Origin: G963664935 sp963664935
GTDB taxonomy: Bacteria; Pseudomonadota; Gammaproteobacteria; Methylococcales; G963664935
Assembly: GCA_963664935.2 (NCBI GenBank)
Contig: CAXXSE010000004.1
Location: 443,493-507,492 of the forward strand
Direction: 5' to 3'
DNA length: 64,000 bases
Numbering within the stretch: position 1 is the stretch's first letter; each line of letters begins with the position of its first letter. Below, in pieces: positions 9,123 to 19,499 of the stretch. A program made the position numbers and the translations under genes. The notes under the pieces are model-generated. The model did not search any database, was not told where the DNA came from, and was given only the letters and a program-made list of their open reading frames with translations.

Positions 9123-10333
9123 ATGACTGAAGCTGCCCTAAATATACTATTTATCTGTAATAAATCCCCGTATCCCCCCCCCGCGAGGGCGGGCCCATTG
9201 CAATGAATACCCTGATAGAGGGATTAGTCAGCGCCGGTCATCGGGTAAAAGTACTGGCTATCAATACCAATAAATATTCGGTTGAACCTAGGGATATACC
9301 TCAAAATTACCGGAACAGAACCGGCATTGAGCTGGTTGACATCGATCTGAGCGTTAAGCCCATACCCGCGTTTATCAATTTACTGAGCAATAAGTCTTAT
9401 CATGTCGCACGGTTTGTTGCTGATAATTTTAGAAAAAAACTTATTGAAGTATTAAAGGTATCGAAATTTAATGTTGTTCAGATCGAAACATTGTTTATGT
9501 CACCCTATATCGAAACCCTGCGAAAATATTCAAAGGCTAAGATTGTCTTAAGGGCTCACAACATAGAACACCTCATTTGGCAACGACTGGCAAAAAGTAC
9601 TCGCAACCCCTTAAAGGGATTCTACCTTAATCATTTAGCGACTACGCTTAAAAACTACGAATATAACATCTTGGATGCTTATGACGGGATCGTTCCCATA
9701 ACCCGCAAAGATTCAGATTTTTTCGGTTCAGCCTGTAACAAGCCAGTCATCCCAATATCGTTTGGAGTCAATCCGGATCAATGGTCGCTCAACGAAACTG
9801 ACCCGATTGAGAACGCCTTATTCCATATCGGTTCGATGAACTGGTTGCCTAATGAGGAAGGTATAAAATGGTTTTTAAGCGAAGTTTGGCCACTTCTTCA
9901 TCAAACACTGCCCAGTCTTAAGTTATATCTTGCCGGAAGAGAGATTCCCACATGGCTTAGGGAATTACAGCTAAATAATGTGGAAGTTGTCGGTGAGGCG
10001 CCCAATGCCCAGGAATTTATTCGTTCAAAATCAATTTCTATTGCACCGCTTTTGTCGGGTAGCGGTATTCGCATCAAGATTATTGAAAGCATGGTCATGG
10101 GGAAGGCCGTGATTGCGACAACGATCGGTGCGGAAGGGATAAATTATACGAGGGGGAAAGACATTATGATTGCGGATACGCCGGAGGCATTTCGCGAAGC
10201 CGTTAAATATCTGTACGAGAACCCCGAACATCGAATCAAAATCGGAAATAATGCAAGGAGGTTGATCCTGGAAGAACATAACAATCCAGCACTGGTCGAA
10301 CGACTGGGCAATTTTTATCGGGAAATATTGTGA
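9123..10333 (+). pseudogene. Family 4 glycosyltransferase, out of frame at a C9 tract
   Basis: The gene begins at ATG 9123 with MTEAALNILFICNKSPYPP. A nine-C run (9174-9182) then throws it out of frame, and the remaining 375 residues are read in another frame from 9203. Losing two C or gaining one would give the usual family start, NKSPYPP-REGGPIAMNTLIEGL. The body is a normal GT-B enzyme with RAHNIEHLIW, SFGVNPDQW, a glycine-rich SGSGIRIKIIESMVMGKAV donor loop and GAEGINYTRG. No other defect is seen, so it may be a contingency gene switched by slippage. A translation restart at ATG 9203 would lack the first beta strand and the substrate loop. Confidence 0.75.
9174..9182. repeat. C9 homopolymer tract in coding sequence
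   Basis: Nine consecutive C residues occur 17 codons into the glycosyltransferase gene. Tracts of this length are prone to slipped-strand mispairing. The present length puts the gene out of frame. Confidence 0.85.
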
Positions 10334-11230
10334 ATTTTCGGTTTGAAATCAATAGCTAGGCGATGAGAATTTTAGTATTACTTTCCCGCGTTCCGTATCC
10401 AACCGAAAAGGGTGACAAGCTTAGGGCTTTTTACCAGATCAAGGAGCTTTCAAAGAACAATGAAATTATTTTATTCGCATTAAACTCTGAGCGAAATCTG
10501 AGTAAACAAAAAGCTTTTGCCGCATTAAAGCCGTATTGCCATTCAGTTTTTTTCTACGACCTTCCTTGGTATGGAATTGTTTGGAATATTGTGTTGGCCT
10601 TTTGTAAAAAGCAACCGCTACAAACGGGTTTTTTTTATAACACCAACGCGGCTCGGAAGTTAAATCAACGGATTGACGAATTTCGACCGGATCATATTTA
10701 TTGCCAATTATTGCGAACCGCGGAATACGTTAAGAGTATTCCAATTCCAAAAACACTCGATTACCAGGATGCATTTTCCTATGGCGTCAAACGACGGATT
10801 GCCAAAGCATCTTTTTTTATGCGGCCTTTGCTGAAAATGGAGTTCAAGCTAATGCAGCGATACGAAAATCGGGTTTTCGACGAGTTCGATAACAAGACCA
10901 TTATTTCAATTCCGGATCGCGAATTAATCTCCCACCCGGGAAAAGAAAATATCCACATTATCCCGAATGGAGTCGACCATGAATTTTTTAGGCCTAGTAA
11001 CGCGGAGAAACATTACGAATTGGTTTTTACCGGGAATATGGCTTACCCACCCAATGTAGATGCGGCTTATTTTTTGGTCAACGAAGTGATGCCACGGATA
11101 TGGAAAGTAAAGCCAAACGCCAAACTAATGCTCGCCGGGGGCCACGCCAAATCAGAGAGTAAGGTCATTAGCATCGGATAAGATTAAAGTCACCGGTTGG
11201 CTTGATGACATTCGCGACGCCTATGCTGAT

Positions 11231-13029
11231 CTCGGCAGTCGTGAGTTAACAGCGAGAAAAGCGGGGCAAAACTACCCTCTCCATCGTAGTATGTTTGATG
11301 AAAAATTTTGAAGATCGCAGAGAATTAGAGCATAGAACGCCTCATTCAGTTTAATCGTCATCTATTTCATCGGAAACAGCCATCAAGCGGGCACGGATCT
11401 GTTGAATCATGCCATTTTCCTCAAGTCGAAAGAATTGTTTGAGGAACAATGGCGCTAAAATTTGCTTGACGGTTTTCTCCGATGGCAAATCACGCGATTG
11501 AGTGCGAAGATAAAGCGAGTGCTCAGACCAAATCGTATCTTGATACTGGAGCGCAATCAATTGCATTAATCCCAAGGCAATGGAGGCACAGAGCACGAAG
11601 ATTTCATAGGCTCGCCAGCACGCTTGAACGGTATGAATATCCTGGGGCTGTGGGGCTTTGAGAAGACGATTGGAAAAGGGGCGTCTAGAATGTTTTGGCA
11701 ATTTTTTAGTCCAAAAACGAAATTTAAAGGCGCCGATCACATGCTTTAACATCGCGAACATGATTTCAATGCGGGTTCTAGCACAATACAGTTCAACGGC
11801 ATCAATGGCTGACAGCGTTAAATCGGAACTCATTAGAACCATTGGGCCTTTTGAGGTGACGGCGAGAATAAATAACACCTGATCAGCGATGGGCCGCCAT
11901 AACAGTGTAAGCGTCATAACCCGGATGGATTCGGTTTTACCGTAGACTTGACAGGTCACCGTCTCAAACAAATGAAGGTGGTCGAAGCATTCTCTTAAAC
12001 ACACTTTCTCGCCATAGAGCGGCTGAGGTCCGGGTCGAGAGGCGGGTTTCGGTGGCGCGGGGAAATAACCCACATAGCTATTCTTGGCTTTGACCAGCAC
12101 CTCAACCCACCGCGCCTGATGCTGGATTGAATAATAGTGGCAAGCTCGAAATACGCCCCCGGTTGAAAAAAAGGCATCCAACACCAAATAACACAGACAG
12201 TGATTCGTCACCGCAAAATGAATCGCCATGGCCACCAAGCGGTCGGTGAGCTTGATCCGACATGGATTATCGCGCTCGTCGTTCAACCCTAAATGAGCCC
12301 ATCCCTGATGAATTTGAAGCTGCAAAGGACAACAAAAACAAGCGGATAACGACCCGATCAAGATGCCAATGCTGCCCCAACATTGGGCCCGAAAATAGCC
12401 GGGTTTCGTTTGCGTCTCCGATGACTCGTGCATCGATACCACGCCGGGCATCTTGCGTCCATCTTTGATCACCGCGGTATGGTCACCCAGAAGTATCGCT
12501 CGTCCAGCTACTTCAACGGATTTTCCTTGGCGATTCACAAAATCTTGCCAAGCATCGAGCAACGCCCCATAGACATACGCTTTGGATCTAAAAAAACGGA
12601 GCAAGCGGTAATAACCAAGTTCATCTAATAGCCAGAAACGACACAACGACGTCACGCCGATCATTTCTCCTGCCCCCATAAATCCAATCACAATGGCGCA
12701 GAACAACAACCAAGTACTCGATCTGGAAAAAACGCTTTGAAAGCTTTCTAAACTCTGAGAAATATACTGTTGCACGGGGTCTCCTCCTTCCATCTGTACT
12801 TCTACAAAGAAAAGAAGGATCCGTGTTTTTTTAGCAAATGTCTAGTCGTAATTATCGATTTCTATTTTCTACACTACTCATCTTTTATGAACACCAGTGG
12901 GCAATCTTAAAGCGCAGAGCTATCAATGGGTGATAAGACTTTCTTACGTTGGTCGAGGTGACACATCGAAAAAATGAATTCAGGGCCTGAATAGTTACGT
13001 CAAATCGGATAGAACTCGTGACTGACGAG
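11231..13029 (-). mobile_element. IS4-superfamily insertion sequence, copy 1 (1,799 bp)
   Basis: The element is bounded by imperfect terminal inverted repeats: CTCGGCAGTCGTGAGTT at the left, and at the right the reverse complement of CTCGTCAGTCACGAGTT. It is flanked by a perfect 8-bp target duplication, ATGCTGAT, at 11223-11230 and 13030-13037. It encodes one transposase. A nearly identical second copy lies in the opposite orientation at 57778-59576. Confidence 0.92.
11351..12793 (-). CDS. DDE transposase of the IS4 superfamily (copy 1)
   Basis: A 480-residue transposase. A DDE triad can be read as D in LLGDHTAV, D in LVLDAFFS and E in RTRIEIMF. The last lies in a perfect Y-(2)-R-(3)-E-(6)-K signature (YCARTRIEIMFAMLK), the hallmark of the IS4 superfamily. 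The exact ISfinder family (IS4, IS701 or a relative) cannot be set by eye. It differs from copy 2 at two residues (Cys/Tyr in SLCRFWLL and Leu/Phe near FFRLEENG). The frame is intact, so it is probably active. Confidence 0.9.
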   Translation of the reverse strand: MEGGDPVQQYISQSLESFQSVFSRSSTWLLFCAIVIGFMGAGEMIGVTSLCRFWLLDELGYYRLLRFFRSKAYVYGALLDAWQDFVNRQGKSVEVAGRAILLGDHTAVIKDGRKMPGVVSMHESSETQTKPGYFRAQCWGSIGILIGSLSACFCCPLQLQIHQGWAHLGLNDERDNPCRIKLTDRLVAMAIHFAVTNHCLCYLVLDAFFSTGGVFRACHYYSIQHQARWVEVLVKAKNSYVGYFPAPPKPASRPGPQPLYGEKVCLRECFDHLHLFETVTCQVYGKTESIRVMTLTLLWRPIADQVLFILAVTSKGPMVLMSSDLTLSAIDAVELYCARTRIEIMFAMLKHVIGAFKFRFWTKKLPKHSRRPFSNRLLKAPQPQDIHTVQACWRAYEIFVLCASIALGLMQLIALQYQDTIWSEHSLYLRTQSRDLPSEKTVKQILAPLFLKQFFRLEENGMIQQIRARLMAVSDEIDDD

Positions 13030-13345
13030 ATGCTGATGCAAAGATCTTTATTGCGCCCATGCGAATCGGCATTGGTTTACAAAACAAATTGCTTGAAGCT
13101 ATGTCGATGAGAATTCCTTCCATTGCAACACCTTTAGCTAATGACGCATTGAGCGCCCAAGTTGGAAAGCAAATTCTAGTGGGTGAAAATTCTGAACAAT
13201 TAGCCAACCAAGTCATCGCTTTACTTGACGATCAGAAACTCTACCAGCGCATCGCCGAAAATGGTCATGCATTCGTAAAGCAGAATTATAGCTGGAAGGA
13301 AGCAACCGACAAACTTAACAAGATCATACATACTAAACATTCCTG

Positions 13346-13364
13346 TTCTAGGATAGCCTCCTAG
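13346..13364. repeat. Extra MITE end abutting the full MITE
   Basis: The sequence TTCTAGGATAGCCTCCTAG is a right-type MITE end placed head-to-head with the complete copy at 13361, sharing CTAG. It suggests two insertions, or an insertion into an existing element. It also forms the artificial 3' end of the broken glycosyltransferase. Confidence 0.7.
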
Positions 13365-13527
13365 GAGGCTGTCCTAGAATAGGAGTCGTAACGAGGGAAA
13401 GCGGTTTTGAGGCCATTTTTTCGATTAAATGAGGCGAATACTTGCTGTATTTAACGAATTTAATCGAGAAAATGGGCCAAAACCCGCTTTTCCGCAGTAG
13501 GCTTTCTATTCTAGGATAGCCTCCTAG
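13361..13527. mobile_element. MITE, 167 bp
   Basis: A short non-coding element with 22-bp terminal inverted repeats beginning CTAGGAGGCTGTCC, with one mismatch between ends. The interior carries a TTAATCGAGAAAATGGGCC type segment that recurs, inverted, in the 240-bp relative at 35591-35830. There is no transposase, so it must be moved in trans by an element not seen here. Confidence 0.85.
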
Positions 13528-13729
13528 GTAATACAAAGTGGATGAACCTGAGTATTAGATGCTGGATGTTCAGTGCATTTGTGGAGCTTAACGCAGTAGC
13601 TTATGCGGCATACTATTCCCCAGTAGAAATCTCGCGCTAAATTTAGGCTAGCGTTGTTGTGAAGCAAAGTAATTCCCACCATGTCCTAAGTGACAAATTG
13701 TAAGAATACCGATTATTGAAAAACTATTT

Positions 13730-15196
13730 ATGAAAAATTTAATGCGACGGGTTGCGCATTCCGGCATGTGGTCAACCATTCAAACGTTTGGTAACAATAT
13801 TTTTCAGCTTATAACCTTTCTGTTTTTAAGCCGGTTATTAGGCCCCGAAAATATCGGTATCGTTGCGATCGCGGATATACTTGTCGAACTTTTAATTGTG
13901 TTCGTGCGTTTCGGTCTTCCGGAAACGATTATTCAACAGACCAATTTGACGGACCGAAAAACGAATACGGCATTTTGGACAGTAACTTGTCTTGGGGTTT
14001 TTAGCGCTCTGTTCGCGGTGAGTATATCGGGTTATCTAGCAAGGCTATTTGCTTTCCCTTCTTTGGAAAGCGTTGTAACAGCACTCGCGGTCGTACCATT
14101 GATTGCTTCGTTGTCGATAATTCATGAAGCGCGGCTGATGAGAAAGTTCGGTTTTAAGACATTGGCATTTTGTGCTCTTATCTATAATCTGATATCCGGG
14201 GTCATCGGAATTTCGATGGCATTCTACGGTTTCGGGATTTGGAGCCTGGTTGCTCAGCGGATAATTGCTACTTTGATCCTAACAATATGGACTTGGCGGG
14301 CCTTTCCCTGGAAACCTGGGTTCGGTTTCTCTTTTGAAGAACTTCGTGTTATGACGCGTTTCGGCAGAAACATTTTGGTTACCGCCTTGCTATCACGAAT
14401 CAACAACAGAATGGTCGAAATCATATTGGGTTTATTTTTCAACGCAGCTACCGTGGGTTATTATCGTGTAACCTGGCGTTGTTTGGATTTTATGATCAGA
14501 ATGACGAGTATTCCTTTGGCCTCCATTGCGCTTCCCACCTTTTCTCGTTTGAAAAACAATGCAACCGATTTTAAATTTGTATTTTTGAAGATGCTTCAAG
14601 TATTTTCCATCGTCAGCTTCCCATTATTTATTGGATCGATTGTTGTAGCACCCGATCTAATACAATCCCTTTTCGGTTCGGAATGGCGATTGAGTGGAGA
14701 GCTCCTACAGATTTTTTGTATCGCGGGAATACCATTAAGTTTTATGAAATTTGTATGGCCAACTCTGGCTTCTTTAGGACATGCGAATTGGGTCGCTAGA
14801 ACCAATATTGGTCTTGTTGTTTTCGGCGGGGTTTTTGTCGTTGCATCAGCACCCTTTGGCGTAATTGCCGTTGCATGGGCCAACGTTTTGAGGACACTGT
14901 TGGCAATACCTGTCGTATTCATTTTACTAAATCGAGCGGCGAAGATTGGTTTTCCGAGTATTTTTCAGACAACCAAAGTCCCCGCCGTAGGCGCGCTGGT
15001 AATGTTTAGTTTGCTTGTTAACGTACGGGAATATATGACATTCGAGATCGATTCGATTCTCAATGTGATCGTTGTGGTTTTGCTGGGTATATTTATTTAT
15101 GCGGCTATTTTAATGGTGTGTTTTAAATCGTCTCTTCCGGCTGTGAGGCAGTTGCTTCGAACGCAAAAATCAATGCGAACCCAGAGTGGTAGTTAA
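13730..15196 (+). CDS. Oligosaccharide flippase (Wzx-like, MOP superfamily)
   Basis: A 488-residue protein with about 12-14 hydrophobic helices. It opens with SGMWSTIQTFGNNIFQLITF and FLSRLLGPENIGIVAIADI, the typical start of polysaccharide transporters of the MOP/MATE superfamily (RfbX/Wzx). It would move the lipid-linked repeat unit across the inner membrane. It is strongly similar to the flippase at 16830-18284, which faces the other way. The frame is intact and an ATG starts the conserved N terminus. Confidence 0.88.
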   Translation: MKNLMRRVAHSGMWSTIQTFGNNIFQLITFLFLSRLLGPENIGIVAIADILVELLIVFVRFGLPETIIQQTNLTDRKTNTAFWTVTCLGVFSALFAVSISGYLARLFAFPSLESVVTALAVVPLIASLSIIHEARLMRKFGFKTLAFCALIYNLISGVIGISMAFYGFGIWSLVAQRIIATLILTIWTWRAFPWKPGFGFSFEELRVMTRFGRNILVTALLSRINNRMVEIILGLFFNAATVGYYRVTWRCLDFMIRMTSIPLASIALPTFSRLKNNATDFKFVFLKMLQVFSIVSFPLFIGSIVVAPDLIQSLFGSEWRLSGELLQIFCIAGIPLSFMKFVWPTLASLGHANWVARTNIGLVVFGGVFVVASAPFGVIAVAWANVLRTLLAIPVVFILLNRAAKIGFPSIFQTTKVPAVGALVMFSLLVNVREYMTFEIDSILNVIVVVLLGIFIYAAILMVCFKSSLPAVRQLLRTQKSMRTQSGS

Positions 15197-15204
15197 ACGT
15201 TTCT

Positions 15205-15885
15205 TCAAAAATCACCCGTTTTTGCGGGTGGTACTTGATTCCTTGTTGTGGAAGGTGTCGGGCAAAACGATGCTATTCGACAACTAAAATACAACCAGGT
15301 GCCACCACCCGTAAACTTAAACCCTTCCTCAAATACTTGGATGTATGAATAACGAAACGGATTATAACTCTGGGGTAGGTCGGTTAATATAGATAGCGCG
15401 AGTAATAAACCAGATAATAGGAAGGAAAAACCATTAATTTCCATTATGTTTTTATATTGACGTACAAACAGAGTTCCTGCAACAATGGCGTATAAGAGAT
15501 AACACAATTTTTCATTAACATATCGATCATGAATCATGAAAAAATCATCAATAGCTAAAATCACTGATAATATACCGACTAAAAACAGTAACTCTCTTTT
15601 GCTGCCTTTATTGACTAACTGACTAGTTATAGCGCTAAAAAAACAAATTGCGGCCGAGGAAACCCATAGCCAAATGCCTACATTAGATACAAAACCAAGA
15701 AAACTTGATTGTCCATTCTGTTGTGCCGGATCCCTCAGGATTTCCATGAGATCAAACCCTATCGTCCATCATCCTACCAGAGAAAAACCATAAAATAACA
15801 ATGCTGAAATAGCCGCAAATAAAAAGCAGTGCGACATTTTTTCCGTGGTGAATATTTGTTTCAAGTGCATGGTGGAATAAGACAT
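15205..15885 (-). pseudogene. EPS-locus small membrane protein paralogue with in-frame TGA
   Basis: This is the paralogue of the protein at 3501-4161. It shares FVSNVGIWLWVSSAAICFFS, the LAIDDFFMIHD motif and EEGFKF near the C terminus. The intact part starts at ATG 15747, but the same frame extends back to an ATG at 15885 through a hydrophobic helix. It is interrupted only by a TGA at 15769-15771 between LVG and WTIGFDL, so a Trp codon may have mutated. The last 20 codons, rich in Pro and Thr, lie over a stem-loop and look unnatural, so the 3' end may also be altered. The function is unknown. Confidence 0.65.
15213..15230. terminator. Stem-loop between convergent genes
   Basis: A CACCCG / CGGGTG stem with a TTTTTG loop lies between the convergent flippase and small membrane protein genes. 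On the minus strand it is followed by ATTTTTG, consistent with a weak intrinsic terminator for the leftward gene. Confidence 0.45.
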
Positions 15886-15915
15886 AAGTATCCTTTTAAG
15901 ACTAATCTAATTATA

Positions 15916-16737
15916 TTAACGTTTAATCGGGTGTTGTTCGCTTAACGACCGTTTGGTGAAGGTTATGAGAGAGAAGAAAAAGTAATTGGAGATTAGTATA
16001 GCGAAGAAGGTTTCTAAATTTGAAAAGGCGATTGGATGAATCGTGGAGGTAAATCCAACGATGATGAAGGCGATAGGTATAACTAAATAAGAGTTTCCCC
16101 AATAATTGAAATCATTATGCCATGTGCTACATAGTTTACCAGACCAGTATTCAAATGCTGCATAAAAAGCCATCGCTAATACGCCAACCGATATTAATAA
16201 ACTGGTGTCTAAAGATAACCGGTTCAGTATAAATAGAAAAGGGACTAATCCTTTGCTACATCGAAGTAGAAAAAATGTAACAAGTCGAAATGTTTCTTTT
16301 GAAAAACAGTGAAACACGTAGAAAATCAGAGTAAATATGTGCCCCATGAATGTGATACTGGAAAAATTACCGTAAAACAAGGTATAGATAGAAGACAAGG
16401 TAACCATACGGATCGAAACCGCGAATAATACAACTTTTAAGTCGATTGCTTCCTCATAGATTGTTTTTTTGACTTCGGATCGCTCGAATTGAATGCCGAT
16501 TAAATCAGTCAATATATAGCCGCTTTCATAAATCAACATAAATGCAATCAGATGCAAAAGAAATCCTGTTGAATCAAGTGAGTCGATCTGGAAGTAGATA
16601 AAGACCATAATCCATAACCAAAAACGAAAAAGATCGAAAATAAAACGCAGCAAAGCGGAACGCAGTGAAACATTTGTGCGATAAACTTCACGCTTTACCG
16701 CATAAAAAAGCGGAATGATTAACTCAATCTTCATCAA
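15916..16737 (-). CDS. Unknown polytopic membrane protein in EPS locus
   Basis: I do not recognise this 273-residue protein. It has about eight hydrophobic helices, a short charged loop around residues 80-97 (IQFERSEVKKTIYEEAIDLK) and few polar residues elsewhere. The pattern of many helices with short loops and an acidic/basic loop after the third helix is somewhat like polyprenyl-group transferases, but no DxxxD motif is present. It lies between the broken small membrane protein and the second flippase, all leftward, so it is probably an EPS-export or assembly gene. It is AT-richer than its neighbours. The frame is intact. Confidence 0.6.
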   Translation of the reverse strand: MMKIELIIPLFYAVKREVYRTNVSLRSALLRFIFDLFRFWLWIMVFIYFQIDSLDSTGFLLHLIAFMLIYESGYILTDLIGIQFERSEVKKTIYEEAIDLKVVLFAVSIRMVTLSSIYTLFYGNFSSITFMGHIFTLIFYVFHCFSKETFRLVTFFLLRCSKGLVPFLFILNRLSLDTSLLISVGVLAMAFYAAFEYWSGKLCSTWHNDFNYWGNSYLVIPIAFIIVGFTSTIHPIAFSNLETFFAILISNYFFFSLITFTKRSLSEQHPIKR

Positions 16738-16829
16738 AGATCCATGACTTCATGTGTATTTACTTAGGCAATATTAATCAGCTTATAATGCGGCTTTTTA
16801 GAAAGTCCTAGTGCCGGAGAATACGATAG

Positions 16830-18284
16830 TTACTTTCGTGTAATGCCCAAATGACGGACGATCTCCATCACTGTGGACGTCGAAGATGGAGAACATATCA
16901 TCGTCGCGGGAACGTAGATTATGGGCCCCAAAGAGATTAGGATGAGTGTCAAAATCATAGGTCCGGCCGTCGTGTCGAAGTGCATGCGAACCGCAAAAAG
17001 CACACCAAACATAACGACCGCGGCGATACCGGGGGAAGCTATAGCTGCGGATATGCGCCGGATTTTTATCCCTGATGTGCGCTTTAGTAAATAAAATGCA
17101 ATTGGGAACGCTAAAATCGTCGAGATCGAGAATGCCAGTGCGACTGCCTTTACCCCGTAGGGGGCAGCGATTACCGTACACGTTGCGCTAAAGATTAATA
17201 GAGCGATATTAGTACGAGCGACCCAGTCGGCCCGACCCAAAGAAGAGAGTGTCGGCCAAAAAAAATCCAACAAACTTGCCGGGATAAGGGCTAAACATAG
17301 GATTTGGAGTAAATGACCACTTTCGAGCCACTGTTGGCCGAATGCGAGAGTGATCAAATCGGGAGCGATGATAATTGTTCCGAGGCACACCGGAAAGGTG
17401 AGAATTGAACAAAACTGTGTCATCCGTAAAAAAGCGGTTTCAAATCCTTGTTTGTTGTTCTTTAAACGGGAAAAAGTCGGTAATGCGATCGCAACGAGCG
17501 GGGCGCTCGTTGCATCGGCCAGAAAATCAAAACAACGTCTTGCCAAACGATAATAGCCGACCGTTGTCGCGTTGAAAAGCAAACCCAATATAAGTTCGAC
17601 AAGGCGGTAATTTAGTGGGACAAGTACGGCGCTTAGCATGATATGGCGGCCGAAATTCCATAAAGAGCGAAATTCCGTGAAATCGAAATGGAATCGGGGC
17701 CTCCATGGGAAAACCAGCCATGTACCCAGTGTTAGGAGCGACATTTCCGTGATGCGCATTGCCACCAGACTCCATAAACCGAAACCAAGGAACGCCAGGG
17801 TGAGGGCAAGTATTCCCGCGATTGCGTTTGCGACCAGCGCAATAACGGCCAAAGGCTTAAACCCAAATTTTCGCATTACACGGGCTTCGTGTATTACCGA
17901 TAATGAAGAAATAAAGGGTATAACGGCAATTACCGAAATAATGCTTTCCAATTCTGGTATTTCGAATATAGCGGCGATGTAACCCGAACAGAAGAAAGCG
18001 AAGGCGCTGGTCAATGCACCCATCAGAAAAACAGTCCAGAATGCGGTTTCGGATTTTTTTTCTGAAACATCATTTTGTTGAATAATGGCTTCCGGAATCC
18101 CGAAGCGCATAAACAGAATCAAGAGTTCAATGACGATATCGGCAAGAGCAACAATTCCGATGATGCTCGGGCCCAACAAGCGGCTTAAAAACAGGAAAAC
18201 CGCAAATTGAAAAAACTGTTTGCCGAATGTCTGGACGGTGGACCAAATCCCTGAATTAATGACTTTATTTTTTAGGTCTTCCAT
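16830..18284 (-). CDS. Oligosaccharide flippase (Wzx-like), paralogue
   Basis: A 484-residue MOP-superfamily transporter closely related to the one at 13730-15196. The N terminus (SGIWSTVQTFGKQFFQFAVF, then FLSRLLGPSIIGIVALADI) is nearly the same, as are HEARVMRKFGFKPLA and the loop ALPTFSRLKNN. Two flippases in one locus may serve two repeat units or come from duplication. The two copies face each other across the 15205-16737 genes. The frame is intact. It starts just upstream of the GT2 gene in the leftward transcription unit. Confidence 0.88.
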   Translation of the reverse strand: MEDLKNKVINSGIWSTVQTFGKQFFQFAVFLFLSRLLGPSIIGIVALADIVIELLILFMRFGIPEAIIQQNDVSEKKSETAFWTVFLMGALTSAFAFFCSGYIAAIFEIPELESIISVIAVIPFISSLSVIHEARVMRKFGFKPLAVIALVANAIAGILALTLAFLGFGLWSLVAMRITEMSLLTLGTWLVFPWRPRFHFDFTEFRSLWNFGRHIMLSAVLVPLNYRLVELILGLLFNATTVGYYRLARRCFDFLADATSAPLVAIALPTFSRLKNNKQGFETAFLRMTQFCSILTFPVCLGTIIIAPDLITLAFGQQWLESGHLLQILCLALIPASLLDFFWPTLSSLGRADWVARTNIALLIFSATCTVIAAPYGVKAVALAFSISTILAFPIAFYLLKRTSGIKIRRISAAIASPGIAAVVMFGVLFAVRMHFDTTAGPMILTLILISLGPIIYVPATMICSPSSTSTVMEIVRHLGITRK

Positions 18285-18326
18285 AATTTAAAGGGATAAT
18301 TCAGGTCGAATCGGAAACAAAACTAC

Positions 18327-19472
18327 TCAATCATTTAAGCGGACCGAAGTTGAGGGTTCCCAGGTTTGAAAGGTTTCTCCACGAATCGATTGAATTACCC
18401 CGATACCCGTAGCTGTGCATGCCATGACCAAGTCCAATAGTTTGGCAAAGAATTTAATTCCGGACAGCCGTGCAAGCACACCGAAAGTTATGATGCATAG
18501 CCAAAACAATCCCGCCCAATACGATAAATCAACCATGATTAACCAGGTGGTCAGAAAGAATGAAGACAACAACAGCCAAAAAATGCATAACCAGCGAATG
18601 AATTTGTGGGAAATATATTTGTAAAGATTCCACCAACCCAGCTGTTTTAACCGGGGCCAAAGCAATCGATGGACATTCATAGCCTGGCAGGCGATCCGAA
18701 TCTTTCGTGAGAACTCGTCCTTTGAACTGCTTGCTGATTTTTCGAAAGCGTTAACATCGCCACTGCGTACAATACGATAACCATCACATAAAATCCGCAA
18801 CGAAACGTACATGTCATCAATGATATCGTCGGGTACCGGATGATGAAGGTTGCGGCGAATGGCGAAAATAGAACCGTCCGCTCCCATGACCGATCCGGTA
18901 TCGTTTTCTAATTGTTTGATCGCTTCTTCCTGGCGCCAATAGGCCGACCCAACTTCAGCGGTTGACGACTCGTCGTTGATATACTTCAAGTGGCCGCAGA
19001 CGCAACCCACCTCGGGGGTGGCAAAGCAGTCGGGGAGTTTCCCTAGCGTGTTCGGATCCAGCAATACATTGGCATCGGTAAATACGATGATATCCTACTG
19101 AATCATCGACACAAGTTGGTTCATTCCGGCGCTTTTACCGGTCCGTTGATCGGCTATTTTAAGCGTGAAAAGATTGGTATGTTGCTTTAAGATTTCGGCG
19201 GTACGATCCGTGGATGCATCGACATAGATATAAATTTGGAGCGACGGAATTTTCTGTTTGATCGCCTTGAGGTTTTTGATTTTCTCATGAAGAACCGCTT
19301 CTTCATTATATGCGCAGAAACACAGTGCCATCGATAGGGGAGAGGATGGGGACTTTTGATTGACGGACGATGGATAAAAAAACTGTTTTGCGATCCATAA
19401 GCTCAATGGATACGTCACAAAGGGGTGGATAGCGAACAGAAAAAAGACTACTGATAAATCCAATATCAACAT
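18327..19472 (-). pseudogene. Family 2 glycosyltransferase with in-frame TAG
   Basis: The two halves are in the same frame and separated by one TAG at 19095-19097, between VSMIQ and DIIVFTDANVLLDP. The N-terminal part has a membrane helix, the CFCAYNEE motif and VDASTDRT. The C-terminal part supplies the TDAN metal site, MGADGSIFAIRR, an acidic DDIIDDMYVS segment and three C-terminal helices. Together they make a processive-looking GT2 of 381 residues (cellulose synthase/hyaluronan synthase-like architecture). The stop precedes the metal-binding acidic motif, so a truncated product could not be active. One substitution would restore it. Confidence 0.82.
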
Positions 19473-19499
19473 TTTTAACCTTAATTAAAGAGGGATCGG

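Larger units (their letters stand above)
10363..13360 (+). pseudogene. GT4 glycosyltransferase (stp1/TIGR03087-like), frameshifted and split by IS
   Basis: The N-terminal 265 residues (MRILVLLSRVPYPTEKGDK, then HIIPNGVDHEFF and FTGNMAYPPNVDA) match the sugar transferases associated with PEP-CTERM/XrtA EPS clusters. Near 11150-11160 a frameshift moves the reading to SLASDKIKVTGWLDDIRDAYAD. A 1,799-bp IS (11231-13029) then interrupts the gene. Removing the IS and one 8-bp target copy joins DAYAD to AKIFIAPMRIGIGLQNKLLEAM. The 3' end runs into a MITE end at about 13346, which replaces the natural C terminus. The gene carries three separate lesions and is certainly inactive. Confidence 0.85.

Noticed and set aside
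9174..9182. Simple sequencing error at the C9 run
   Set aside because: It cannot be excluded, but C9 is long enough to slip in vivo, and other EPS genes carry non-homopolymer lesions. It is kept as a candidate rather than discarded.
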